DNA from: Bondarzewia mesenterica
Lineage: Eukaryota > Basidiomycota > Agaricomycetes > Russulales > Bondarzewiaceae
Length of the DNA: 16,720 nt
Direction of reading: 5' to 3'
Assembly (NCBI GenBank): GCA_004802705.1
Contig: SGPL01000651.1
Location: forward strand, 1-16,720
The notes beneath the pieces are model-generated. The model searched no databases. It was not told the DNA's origin and was given only the letters and a program-made list of their open reading frames with translations. Positions within the stretch are counted from its first letter, which is position 1. Every line of letters starts with the position of its first letter. Below, piece after piece: positions 1 to 10,002 of the stretch. A program made the translations under genes and the position numbers.

Positions 1-2040
1 TTTGAAAGCTACTAATGAGCAGATGATGAATCTGAACANANAATTTAAATTGGTGCAATATTGGCTGAGATATGGCCAATTTATTTTGGAAAGAATTATG
101 TTTCTGTCAGTATTTTTGGCTTTCTGCAATAACCATAGTAGTTATGACCCTCAAATTAGTTGTGCCAGACTTTGCCAATTGAGCTTTGTGGCTTTCATTT
201 ATAGAGTGCCCTATCATGAATACTAGTTTTATATCTCCTATCTTAGCTGTAAAAAGGCAGATGTATGAATCTTTTAAGAGATGCTCAATGACTTGTCGCT
301 TATAATGTTACCCATTGGAAAGCTTGCACGAAGTGGCAATGAAGGTTTACACCCAATGATAAATCTGGATGATGAATAAATCAAGCTTAGAGTCTTTCAG
401 AGAGCTGAGAGCTAGTTTGTTCCTTGCCTCCTGCCATAAAGATGCAAAACTTGTACAAAGCTTCAATGTCATCCAGAGACTGCCCTTCTAAAAGAAGGAG
501 ATGGGTGGTAGTGAAAGTCTCGATTGGACAAATNATGTGCAAGAGTATGCCAAAAAGTATTGCTAAAGTGAAAGGAATAGGTCACAGGATATCCTAGCTT
601 GTTCCGTGCACTCACAATCCTTTATGGTAGTTGAACAAGGTCACTAGCATTCCTTGGAACATGAAAAGGTGCCAATGAGATAACTCCATATTTGTTCAAC
701 ACCAGCTGGCTTTCTCGGTTGCTCTAACAGCTAGAGTGAGGAGGTGCATGAGGATGTAGCTATCATTCATTGNCTTTTCTATGCTCATCACCCATTTAGC
801 GCCCTTCATTGAGTCAAAAAAGAGACCCAATTCATCCTATCAGCATATGATACCCTTTTTAAGAAGACATGTGAGAAAATAGTTAAAATTTGAGTTGATG
901 AAGAACNCTGCTTGCAGATTGTCGATANAGAGGCCATGACCNTGCATTTTTATATTCCAATTGTCTGTATCAGGCAGTGTGAACTTATTCACATCAAATT
1001 CATGAAGAACCTTTTGCATGACGTGCATGCTCAACACCAAATCTGTGCTCTNAGATAGTGAATGATGNATTTGGCCCATTGAGATCATTCTATGAGCAAA
1101 TGGGGGGGCATGAANTGCCTGCCTCACTATATAGCTCAGCTTTTGCATCCACAAATGTACGTGTTCAAGAGGAGTCAGTTGGCCTTCCATGGTCCATTTC
1201 TTAAAATCTTGTCGAGTTCTCTATTTTNGTCATATCTAAACAGACAATCAGCAGATATCTATAATCAAGTGAGTCAATGCTCATATTTTTCAAACCTCTT
1301 CATTATCTANGTTTGTAGATGCTGTCTTAGACTTTGCTTTTCTGCCTTTCAATGAAGATAAAGGCCCCAGTTCCTGATGCCTCTCTATGACATACATNAA
1401 TACAGTTAGATATAATGCATGTTGAATCTTAATGAGATGACAAGTGATGTATGCCAGCTCAATGAAGCCACTATCCTTGTGAANGGCACACAAGCATAAA
1501 AAGGTGATGAAAGGGATAACATAGGGTGTTTTTGTTATGTTATAATTATTAATTAGCATATAGATCTTTTACAGAGCATCAATTATAGATTAGTGAGGAG
1601 TTGAAGATGAGGTAAGAATAGATGAAGTGAGGTTTTTTTNAAGCTTANTGAATATTGTAAGCTGCAACTGTGTCGATAAAAAGATGTACAACTTGACCAN
1701 ANGATGCTTTGTTTTCTTGTCAGCATGTGACTCATTAGGGAGGTGATCTGTATCTCATAATATCTAGATGTGATTTGCATCAATGCATCATAAAATGAAG
1801 CAAAGAAGGTGGAGGAGTTCTTCTAAAGAACATNCTATAATAGTTGTTTCAGTTTGAGGACAGTTGAATATCTTTCAATTGAAATCTTNCTGAGTCGTGC
1901 NGATAAATGTAATCAAANCAGCACTAGAGACAATAAAAGCAACTGATGTTGACTTACACTTTGCTATGAATAATTTCTTCATGTAAATCAAACTCAATCA
2001 TTGCAATACCCTTGCACTCTTTTGTGAATCACNAGATGTT
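1..2040 (-). pseudogene. Decayed large unknown protein gene, minus strand, open at window start
   Basis: I do not recognise this gene. One minus-strand frame (codon high ends at 1190, 818, 539) can be read almost end to end: a 116-codon open run (1190-840), then runs of about 45 and 64 codons, all in phase and separated only by stops explicable as mutated Q, R or W. The upstream stretch 1559-1290 is in the same phase and readable traces extend to about 2040, perhaps with a frameshift near 1960. Recognisable pieces are DFKKWTMEGQLTPLEHVHLW, FDSMKGAKWVMSIEK and EGQSLDDIEALYKFCIFMAG; the composition (E, D, G, P, H, W, M) is protein-like, not low-complexity AT. Near the left end a K-x-I-G-H...IA pattern occurs about 30 codons before the edge, faintly like the region before the helicase domain of fungal subtelomeric RecQ proteins. 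That link is a guess. The C-terminal part lies outside the window. Confidence 0.55.
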
Positions 2041-2439
2041 TGCTACATGTAGACACATAAAATGTGGCTCTAAAGAGGATGNCAAAAATATCAGATGAAC
2101 AAGAGATACTGGATNTTACTGTAATGCTATATATAACTGTTGTTAAAATTATTATATTATTATAGTATTATGAATCTTCAGTACCATTTTTCAAATAAAA
2201 CAATAGCCTCAACATCTTAAAATAAAATAAATTGAGAGTAACTAAAAAATTTAAAATTATCTTTTGATATAGTTATTATAAATAATATGTGNATCTCTGA
2301 GATAATAAAACTCTACTAATGAGAGGCAGCTCTTGTAATAACATTTATATAATCTCTATAATNAATATATATTAAAATAGATAAAATATCAATTTTTAAA
2401 GTTATATTTTTATTATGAGCTATAAATAAAATAACAACT
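2041..2439. other. AT-rich stretch without recognisable gene
   Basis: About 80% AT by eye, with TTATTATTATAG-type runs around 2145-2165 and no frame that stays open. It separates two decayed minus-strand coding remnants and could be a more heavily mutated part of one original gene, but nothing in it supports a specific call. Confidence 0.5.
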
Positions 2440-3560
2440 TGTTTAATCTCAGACTGTTATAATTTACAAATTGGCCAAACACATTATAAAAGTTCCTCTT
2501 AAGCATTTCTTATATCTTCTTGTATATAATGAAATANTTAATAACTCTAAGACTAACTGCTCACCTCTTCATAATCATATACACTTGTTCAATGTTCAGC
2601 TTTAATTGACTGAGGTGATCTTTGCATACTTACTCCATTAGCTTGCTGAACCTCTTCTTTTTACTATATATGTGNCCAAAATTAAAAAGACAGTCATCAA
2701 AGTAGATGAAGTGCTTAAATNTATTATTTAAATTTACTNAAATAGCTCCATTATAAATAAAAAAGTAAAAGCAGCTGCTTACCTCTACCAANAAGACTNT
2801 ATAAGCAATAAATTTCTCAAAATATTCTATCACCTTAAAAGTATAAAAGATCATATAATATTTGAGGCAAAATTAGTTGGCCTTACTCTTGCTNCTGAGC
2901 TTATTTGATAAAAAAGCATAAATAACTGCTAACTGNCCTCTGTTAGCCTTAACAACTAAGCAGCAAACTACTACTACTGCATCTAAGCCTGTGCATCAAT
3001 GGTCACACTTTCTCCCATTTATGAGCTTTTGTTGAGACATCAGACTNTTTTTACCCATTTAATATCTAATNATGNCANCAAGTTAGACAACTTTTTCATT
3101 TTTATACTGTTGATATATCAAATTTCTAAGCAGTATGTGAGTGAATCTAACTTTTATTCCTTTTTNTTATTTAATTCTTTTTAAATGACATTGATNAATG
3201 ACATGGCTCTGCATANTGATGGCCATTTANAAAGGCAATTATTTACTGACCTAGTTCAACTACATGTCCTCATTGTCAAACAACACTAAGTGTACAGAAA
3301 TTGAATGGCTCTTGTGAATGATGATGTCCATTGCTTAGTTATAACTAAGAATAAGGGGTTTTTGAGAGCCATTGTGAGGTGAAAGAATAAAAACTTAGTG
3401 AATCNAACAGAAGGTGCATTTCATCCTTTATAATTAGTCAAAACACTGATCTAACATGTATGCTCAGTCACTAAGTTCAAGGGAGGCCCTCCTTCTTCTG
3501 CNGCAGCTTAATTTCAGTGGTCCATACCATTCTCATCTTCATCTAAAGCATGTACAATTA
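2440..3560 (-). pseudogene. Weak minus-strand coding remnant, frameshifted
   Basis: Unrecognised. Two minus-strand frames carry coding-like text. From about 3560 down to 3180 one frame begins with an acidic, Ala/Gly/Pro-containing piece (DEDENGMDH, AAAEEGGPPLNLVTEHTC) and continues through NAPS and FTKFLFFHLTMALKNPLFLV with scattered TGA/TAG. From 2854 to 2630 another frame is open for 74 codons (MIFYTFKVIEYFEKFIAY...), flanked in phase by readable text. Three adjacent TAG codons near 2970 sit where a CAG run would be expected in the first frame. Because the DNA is so AT-rich, stop-tolerant reading is permissive here, and the two frames disagree over 2960-3060. It might be the upstream part of the gene at 1-2040, since both are on the minus strand, but that is inference. 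Confidence 0.3.
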
Positions 3561-4289
3561 GCAGTGNTACTATTTTTTTTTATAGATATTGTAGTATGTA
3601 AGTTGATGTTGTGCACTGAGTTTATGCTATATATAACTTATATAAACTGACTTTTTTTATATANCTTTTTAAACTGAGGTGAGGTGTGTGCCATCAAGGA
3701 TAAAAATACTCAAAGTAGTAGCTNTCTTTTTAAAGATTAGCTAATTGATATTCTCTATTCAATTCTTTTAATAATTATGCATTTTTTTCTCCTTTTTAAT
3801 AATTTATCATTAAAGTTGCAAAAAAAATGNTATTTTATTATTATATAAAAAGCTTATAATGAGTCAAGTCTATTATGCAATACATTATGCTTTATACATA
3901 GTTATGAAGAGAAATAATATAAAGAAAGCTCAATTATAAAAGAAGCACTGGGCTTAAAAAAAAATTATATTACACAACTCTTAAGGCCATCAAAAATATT
4001 ATAATAGAACAAGCTAAACTTTTTCAAGAGAAGTTTGGCTATTATAGTATTGAATACTACTATGAGAAGATCACATAATACTCCTGAAAGTTTAAAATTA
4101 AAAGAGATAAGATTAACTTATAAAATGNATTAATTAATTAATTATATATCTTATTTATTGTTNATTAAGTTGTTCATCTTATGCTATACATAATATAAAG
4201 TGTTACTAAAAATACAAAATATCCCTTGCTATCCTTGAATGAACTCAAGTCAGCATTATCTCTCTTAAATATTAAACACNAGATCTAAG
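3561..4289. other. AT-rich stretch, possible short plus-strand remnant at 3850-4110
   Basis: Mostly low-complexity AT. Between about 3970 and 4075 one plus frame reads AIKNIIIEQAKLFQEKFGYY and on through YSIEYYYEKIT before a TAA, which looks like amphipathic protein text, but competing frames there are almost as readable. From 4120 to 4230 there are TTAATTAATTAATTA runs and nothing codes. A tie to the plus-strand remnant that begins near 4290 is possible but unproven. Confidence 0.25.
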
Positions 4290-5612
4290 CTTTCTAATTT
4301 AGCTTAGAAAGAGTGACAGAAATGAAAAAGAATNAAAAGTAAGTTATGAGTAAAAACTACAAAGGAGAAGTGGAGTAATGTGTAAGATCTGACAAGTGCT
4401 NAACTACTAAANTAATATTATATAAAAGTACATAAAAATAAAGNTGAATTCTCTAATTATAATAAGAAAATAGAGGAGAGAAAGATAAAAGTAAAGAAAA
4501 AGGGTGCAAAACCTGCCAACTTAAGTGCCTTAACAAGAAAATACCATTTTGATGCCTCAGCTCTTTACTACCTCTTACACATGATCTATCTCTAAAGAAG
4601 AGCTAGTTGATATTATAAATAAAGGCATATTTAAAGGCAAGCTGATGTGAGTTTTATATNAATAAGTGAGTCATTGAGAAAAAGAAACTTAATCATACTT
4701 NAAAGTTAGAGCTGACCAAATATTCTTAAAAAAATGCAAAGCATTGATAAATANTGATAAGACAGATGAGAATATACTTTATTTNAAGAGAGTNCTTAGT
4801 CCTAGTTATCATCTTTGTTAGTAATTTTNAAATTGGCCTTATATGTNTCTTTGAAGCATTTAGTATTATAGATAAATTGAAAGAGCAGCTTAGCATTGAT
4901 GATGTTGTTAAATAGAAATTTAATGAGGTTATTTGCATTCTGATATAGGGCATTTTTGAAAGATTGACACTCACATCAAAAATATAAGCAATCAATGAGG
5001 AAGTGATATACTGTTTTCTTTTATGTTATCATAAAAATTTTCATATTAAGGTATTAATTTTATCTATATTAAATAAATGGACTTAAAGCAAGATATAGCT
5101 AGTGCATAATTGAATAAAGAGGTTTATTTGAGTATGCATAAAAGTTTAAATTTATTAGAGAAAGAACTTGAATGAGAGGTTCAGGTTGTACTTATTGATA
5201 CAATTAAATTAAAAGTGATGCCTTCTAGTCCTTGCACTAGTGTTTAATTGACTGTGTGTAAAACTCTTAGTGATATATAAAAATAATACTATTAGCTTAA
5301 CTATTTTATCTATCACCTTATTGTGCTCTATATCTTTGTAATTATAGATTTAGTAAATCNACACACTGTAAGCTCTATCACAGATGTTTTTGAGGTGCTT
5401 CACCTACTCATAAAATTTATTTAAGATGTNATAACTTAATTTAGGCCACCTAAAGTTTATNATTATTGTAGTGATAAAAAAAAAGAAGCAAAAGCCTCNA
5501 GAAAAAGTCACTTCTAATTGCTCAGCATCTACTTCTATATATATGACCCTTACGCTTACCTCTATAATATTTGTATTTATGCATAACATCATGTCTACTT
5601 TTTTTATATACA

Positions 5613-5781
5613 GCCTATCATTCTCTTCATCATATAACTTTTCACTTTCACTTNNATGNAGCCTTCTGCTCTCTTCACAAATATAGCCTCTCATTCTCCT
5701 TATAGTNTAGCCTTTCACTCTCNTCATAATGTAGCCTTTCANTCATATCATTATATAGCTTATTGCTCACTTCACTATATA
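5613..5781 (+). repeat. 24-bp minisatellite, about 7 copies
   Basis: Units begin at 5613, 5637, 5661, 5686, 5710, 5734 and 5758 and follow the pattern gccttt-cactctcttcat-aatata, all 24 bp except the third, which is 25 bp. A 24-bp period equals eight codons, so length change in copy number would keep the frame; in the plus frame consistent with the flanking remnant each unit reads approximately as SLSLSS plus two variable residues. The single 25-bp unit breaks that frame, in keeping with decay after loss of function. On the minus strand the same units read as an acidic/basic octamer (for example DEENDRLY), which is the alternative interpretation. Confidence 0.75.
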
Positions 5782-5915
5782 ATCTCTTATAAAGCAGGTA
5801 TTTTTATTATTTATGNATAATCTATATAGCATGCTCTACTGTTGTGGAGAGAAAAATGTCAACAGTAAGTGAAATNATTGTNGGAATAGACCTACTGCTA
5901 AAAATAGACCTGCNA

Positions 5916-5938
5916 GATGCAACTGCAANAGTTGCATC
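5916..5938. repeat. Perfect 9-bp inverted repeat
   Basis: GATGCAACT (5916-5924) is followed after five bases by AGTTGCATC (5930-5938), an exact inverted copy able to form a short hairpin. It lies inside the decayed plus-strand gene, where the same bases read as an Ala/Thr-rich stretch, so it may be coincidental. Confidence 0.7.
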
Positions 5939-5964
5939 GGCTGCAATGAATGCANCTTGCCCAG

Positions 5965-5986
5965 CACTGTGACAGTGATCACAGTG
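5965..5986. repeat. Perfect 8-bp inverted repeat
   Basis: CACTGTGA (5965-5972) and TCACAGTG (5979-5986) are exact inverted copies around a 6-base centre; nested CACTG/CAGTG pairs give a second, smaller fold. It lies 27 bp after another perfect inverted repeat. No known site is implied. Confidence 0.7.
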
Positions 5987-6407
5987 ATGACATTTTCTGT
6001 NTAGTTTTGCTGATNTAAAGGCATACNCAACTCGAACAACTAGGCTTTTCTGAAAAAGTAGAAAACCCTGAGCAAGTCTAGGCATAAAAGCTACTAGTTT
6101 ATTTTTAGTGTTGTTTTTCATCATTAGACTCACTTCCAAACCACTTCANCGTGTGATACCAAAGCAATATTGTAAATCACCAGGAAGTGACTCATCTGAT
6201 TATATCGACTATTTCAATTGAAACCTCTAGCCTAATGATCTAAGTAAGAGATTTAATCATAAAAATACNAAAAATGCACCTCTTGACTGGAAATGGCATG
6301 ATGGTAAAGTCCTGTGGGTGAGGACCAAAGAACTGCAAGAGAATGCAGTTGATAAATGCGATGAGAAAGAGGATAGTGTTATTGAACATTGTTCAAATGG
6401 TTAATAG

Positions 6408-6842
6408 TTAGGAGTAGTAANGTGGAGTCTGTGGAGAAAAAAGTAGCCATTCATTCAACTATAATTCATATCATTTGTTGGTGTTTGATTNTAAATTGCA
6501 TTATTNGGTTCAACAATAGGTGAAGAACAAAAAAAAAGGCACATCNCTCATCTAAGTAAATAAAAAGTTGTATTCAACTTTATGTTGTTTTTGGTCTTGA
6601 TNGTGTTTGNNCATCAAGTGCTGAAANGCTGCGCCATCNAGANGAAGGGAGGGCCNATGTCGATGGNGAGGATGTAGAGAGTGNGATGATTTAGAAAGCA
6701 GGAGGATTTAGAGAGCANGAGAGATAGATACAGCGAGGGAGATGGATATCTAATGACTTGTGTGACATATCATGCTCATCTTGTACAACTTATATAATGC
6801 TATTCTTTTTAATGTGGNTTTTTTTTTTTTTCTTATTGTTAC
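6408..6842. other. Intergenic AT-rich stretch with purine-rich block
   Basis: Follows the tandem stop of the plus-strand remnant. It holds scattered Ns, a 17-bp purine-rich tandem repeat and a T-tract at about 6820-6831. No frame is convincingly coding here, although stop-tolerant reading of the frame used upstream can be forced through it. Confidence 0.45.
6668..6735. repeat. 17-bp purine-rich imperfect tandem repeat, 4 copies
   Basis: Units of 17 bases start at 6668, 6685, 6702 and 6719 with the pattern gaggatttagagagcag and variants; the first three are close copies and the fourth is worn. The strand is almost pure A/G for about 70 bases. The period is not a multiple of three, unlike the minisatellite further left, which argues against selection on a reading frame. 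Confidence 0.65.
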
Positions 6843-8160
6843 CTCNNCTATGCTCAATAATAATAACAACATAANAATTTANTAAAGCTTTAATACAAAT
6901 GAATAGCTGAAGATAATGATAGGGTTCACTAAGNATAATTACTATTTTTATATATGTACTTAGATNAAATATNTGCTAATATATTCAGTTGATTGAAAAT
7001 ATTAAAGCTCTAATAATATACTACTTATTGCTNAGTATAATAACAATAGTAATAATAGCAATAAAAATAAATAAAATAGTGCAGTGCTATAGTTAACTTT
7101 GGTCTACTTATATAAATAATATATATACTTTATTATATATTTTTTATTTAACCTCAAANAGATATGTTTAACCAATACATTTAAAGTATCCATTAGTTTT
7201 TATTCATATATAGTGGATTAAGATTGAAAGTCTTCAGATTTAAACTTATAATTTTTATTTATCTATTTATAAGCTGCATTAAGTATAGTTTAATGATAAA
7301 TTTCATAAGTGATAAAAGTATGCTATAGGCATATAAATAGAAAAATGAGCTCTAATAACATATTGATATTAATGTTAATTTAAAAAAAATCACTGACATA
7401 ATTAAAAAAAACTTGTAAATTTAATAACTTCTTTCTTAAACTCAAGAAATTTATTCTTACAAGCTTGATGTTAGATACTTTTAAGAGTCAACAACTAATG
7501 CTTAGCTCATATTTAAGCATCAGTATGTATAATTCATTAATATAAAAAGAATCTTAAAGAATAATATACTTGAGCTATTTCTTAAAGAAGCTATTTGTTA
7601 AATTATGAGGCATGAAGTCATTAATGATATAAAGTTAGAAGAAATCACATATAGTATGAATATTAGTATTTTGACTAGATTGTTCTAGTTTCAAAGATTT
7701 ATACTACACAGGAAGAATGAGAGAAGATAAACTAAGATCTAATATAGGCTTTGCATCTTAAGCCTTTTATTAATTTTTTATTATGTGGGGTGAAGGTACA
7801 GATAATGTATAAATAATAAAAAGGGGATCTAATACCACATATGCTCATTCTTTTTATTGCTTTTCTTGTTTAATGAGTTTATATTACTCTTGATTTACAG
7901 TATCAATATTGTGTTTAAAGTATTCATTTTATATTATTTTAAAATTTGTTTAAAAATGCAAAATAATCCTTTAAGATATAAAATAAGATTATGTGAAGGT
8001 TGTTGCTTTGATCAATGATCATGTTTATTATATATTTATTAAAAAAAATGCTGCAATCAAAAAGCTTAACATTTACTATCATCAATTAGTGAGTAATATA
8101 GAATAAAGAGTTGTAGCCTTTATATTTAACTAGATTGAACACTTTATATATATTAAATTA
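6843..8160 (+). pseudogene. Possible heavily decayed plus-strand coding remnant
   Basis: Unrecognised and tentative. One plus frame (codons starting at 6843, 7038, 7461, 7986) gives protein-like text over a long distance: IAEDNDRVH near 6903, a 46-codon run without a stop from 7197 to 7322, and a 40-codon piece around 7560-7690 including MRHEVINDIKLEEITYSMNI. Stops occur as TAA/TAG in places where Gln would fit, including two tandem clusters at 6855-6869 and 7038-7064. Stop frequency overall is close to what 80% AT sequence gives by chance, so the case rests on phase consistency and residue quality only. Confidence 0.25.
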
Positions 8161-9503
8161 AAAAGATTTAAATAAGAGTTAATAAGTAGTTTATTTGTTT
8201 ATTAAATATATATTTAAATTATATATCAATATATATTATTAATATTATATTAAATATAACTAAAAATGATATTAATAAATTAAAACTTGTAAGAGCCCTT
8301 TACATCAAGATTATTATGATTAAGTACCTGTATGTACTTAAGTTAATAGCCTGAGCATATTAAGATTGAAGAAATAAAACTATATTATGAGCATTATTCT
8401 AAAATTATGTAAGTAAGCATGACCTGCTCAGGATAAGTTGCAATATAATGCCCTCTTAAAATCTCAATTTTAATATTCTTTGAAGGATATAATTCTAAAA
8501 TAAAGAATTACTATCTAGAAGAAATAATCATAAAATAAAAAATAGAAAAAAAAAAGCTATAAGTTCTTTAAATATTGCCTTAGAATGATTTATTATATAT
8601 ATTTGTAATTAACTCAGCAGTTTGTAGTCATAATAATTAGCATTGAATGAAATAATATTTATTCTTTAATATAATTAAAAAACCTTTTTTTTAGTTAGCA
8701 ATGTATTAAAGGCTTCCTTTATTATATAACAACTTATAAAATTAATTAAAATTTTAATACTAAATATGTATTTTATAAATATAGTATCTAATAACTTAAA
8801 GTAACATTTAAGCTGCTTTTATTATAGCTTAGCTCTACTTCTTATCATTAAAGGCAATACTTATTATTATTAACTAGTTAAATTCATGATAATAATTAAT
8901 AATAATAATAATGTAAATTGTTGCTCCTCTTAACTCATTCACTGTTATAATGATGCAATAAAAGAATAGTCTCTAAAGGAATTGACCATTTTAAAATTAT
9001 TATCTGAGAAGTACTGATTATTTATCAACACAGCAAGTTGCTTGTTTTGCAAAGAGTGATATAGCTAAATGCTTAAGTTACATCTAGATGTCTTTATAAG
9101 CTAAGTGAAAGAAAGGTTAATAATATGATGAGGATAGAAGTGCATAAAATTAACTGTGATTTAACCATAAATTGTTAATCAGAAGGAAAAATAAACACAA
9201 GGATCATATTCATAAGATTATAAAAGAAACTTTTGCAATAGTTTTATTTTTAGGTAAACATTGTTAAAAGGCATTGCTTAACCCAATCAGAATAAAAAAA
9301 AATGCTTATTATTCATCTAAGATCAATATCAGTAATATCATTAGTTTTTATAATAGTGTATCAATTCACTGTGTTGCTTGCCATGATATTACAGATATAA
9401 AGAGGGACAATCACTAGAGATATGAGCTCTATCTAATAAGTTATATTTATGATTAGCTAATTAATAATAAATACAAAAATTATTATATAAATACAATGAC
9501 TCA
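8161..9503. other. AT-rich non-coding stretch
   Basis: Extremely AT-rich, free of Ns, with many ATATAT and AAT/TTA simple runs, for example five AAT units at 8898-8912. All three plus frames become equally readable if stops are tolerated, so no coding call is justified. I see no RNA gene, terminal repeat or duplicated target in it. Confidence 0.5.
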
Positions 9504-9912
9504 TATCAAGACAGTCAGGTCTTCTGTAGCTTTGCTTGTATGCTAGGCTTAGTTGTGCCTTGTTAAGACTTCAATAGAGTTTAAGGACACTAGCCTTTGG
9601 CTAAGTTGAGCAAGATGAGAGGAAGCAAAGGTAGGGACTTGAACCCTATGTTCAATTGCAACAGTTGTACTGAGTTACAGAGGTAAACAAAAGAGATCAA
9701 GTTAAAAAAAAGAAGTGTTACTGCAGAGATAAAATAGGATATGCTATGGTGCACAGACTAGGATGATATAATAGTACAAGGGCGTGGAAATATAGATAGA
9801 CTCAGATAGATAAGAGATTGTAGTTAGTCAAGCCACCTTGTTAGAAGTGAGATAGTGGTGCGTCTACAATAAGAAGTGAGAAAATAAGTGTACTTAATCA
9901 ATGTTTATGACA
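9504..9912 (-). repeat. Inverted LTR of the same Gypsy family
   Basis: The reverse complement aligns along its whole length with the two LTRs further right. It starts TGTCATAAAC (complement of 9912-9903, compare TGTCATGAAC) and ends TCTTGATA (complement of 9511-9504, compare TCTTGACA). Shared internal blocks include CACTTCTAACAAGGTGGCTT and GAACATAGGGTTC. It is strongly decayed: only two CpG remain. Immediately upstream on its own strand is a purine-rich tract, so it is best read as a 3' LTR, not a solo LTR. The flanks (ACTCA on the left, ACTGC on the right) share only three bases, so there is no clear target-site duplication. Confidence 0.85.
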
Positions 9913-10002
9913 ACTGCCCCCTCATTACCTTCTTGTTGCCCTCAATAGGATTCTAGTCAGTGGTGTACCCATACAAGTCCAAGTCAGTGTAGTGGTCTTA
10001 GT
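9913..10002 (-). mobile_element. Truncated 3' internal tail of the inverted Gypsy element, with polypurine tract
   Basis: On the minus strand this 90-bp piece runs into the inverted LTR and ends with AGAAGGTAATGAGGGGGCAG just before TGTCA, a good polypurine tract for plus-strand priming. Upstream of it the text is readable with TGA/TAG as mutated codons, as expected for the end of a Gypsy polyprotein, but it is too short to assign to integrase or a chromodomain. It is cut off at 10003 by the 5' LTR of the plus-strand element, giving a head-to-head arrangement of two family members. Confidence 0.55.

Larger units (their letters stand above)
4290..6407 (+). pseudogene. Decayed unknown gene with internal 8-residue repeat, plus strand
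   Basis: Unrecognised, but the plus strand can be followed for about 2.1 kb. Landmarks in order: VKKKGAKPANLSALTRKYHF (about 4490-4550), then, after a frameshift near 4590, SKEELVDIINKGIFKGK and KVRADQIFLKKCKALIN; MDLKQDIASA (from 5077) with a long readable stretch including HKSLNLLEKELE and EVQVVLIDTIKLKVMPSSPC; a Ser/Leu-rich tandem repeat (5613-5781); VVERKMSTVSE and GIDLLLKIDL at about 5840-5910; and VIPKQYCKSPGSDSSDYIDY then DWKWHDGKVLWVRTKELQEN, ending at tandem TAA TAG (6402-6407). Frameshifts are inferred near 4590, in the A-run near 5480, and at the one-base-longer repeat unit near 5680. Interrupting stops fit C-to-T change. Composition is far from AT-simple, which supports a real ancestral gene. 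The start codon is not identifiable. Confidence 0.48.

Noticed and set aside
5404..5727. Minus-strand open frame of 107 codons through the minisatellite, reading acidic/basic octamers
   Set aside because: Any 24-bp repeat reads as an octapeptide in every frame. The plus strand connects to readable text on both sides, so the minus reading is kept only as an alternative.
5822..6139. Open minus-strand frame of 105 codons
   Set aside because: The opposite strand in the same interval gives better protein text that runs on in phase to 6402, with long pieces such as the one around 6290-6350. The minus frame does not extend and is probably its antisense shadow.
8161..9503. Coding-like text in all three plus frames
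   Set aside because: When stops are tolerated as Q/R/W, every frame in 80% AT DNA gives plausible I/K/N/Y/L-rich text. Stop frequency is near chance and no frame stands out.
1..9503. Mitochondrial or bacterial origin of the AT-rich block
   Set aside because: No organellar genes, tRNAs or tight gene packing are seen. The block merges into nuclear LTR elements and holds remnants with C-to-T decay, which fits nuclear heterochromatin.
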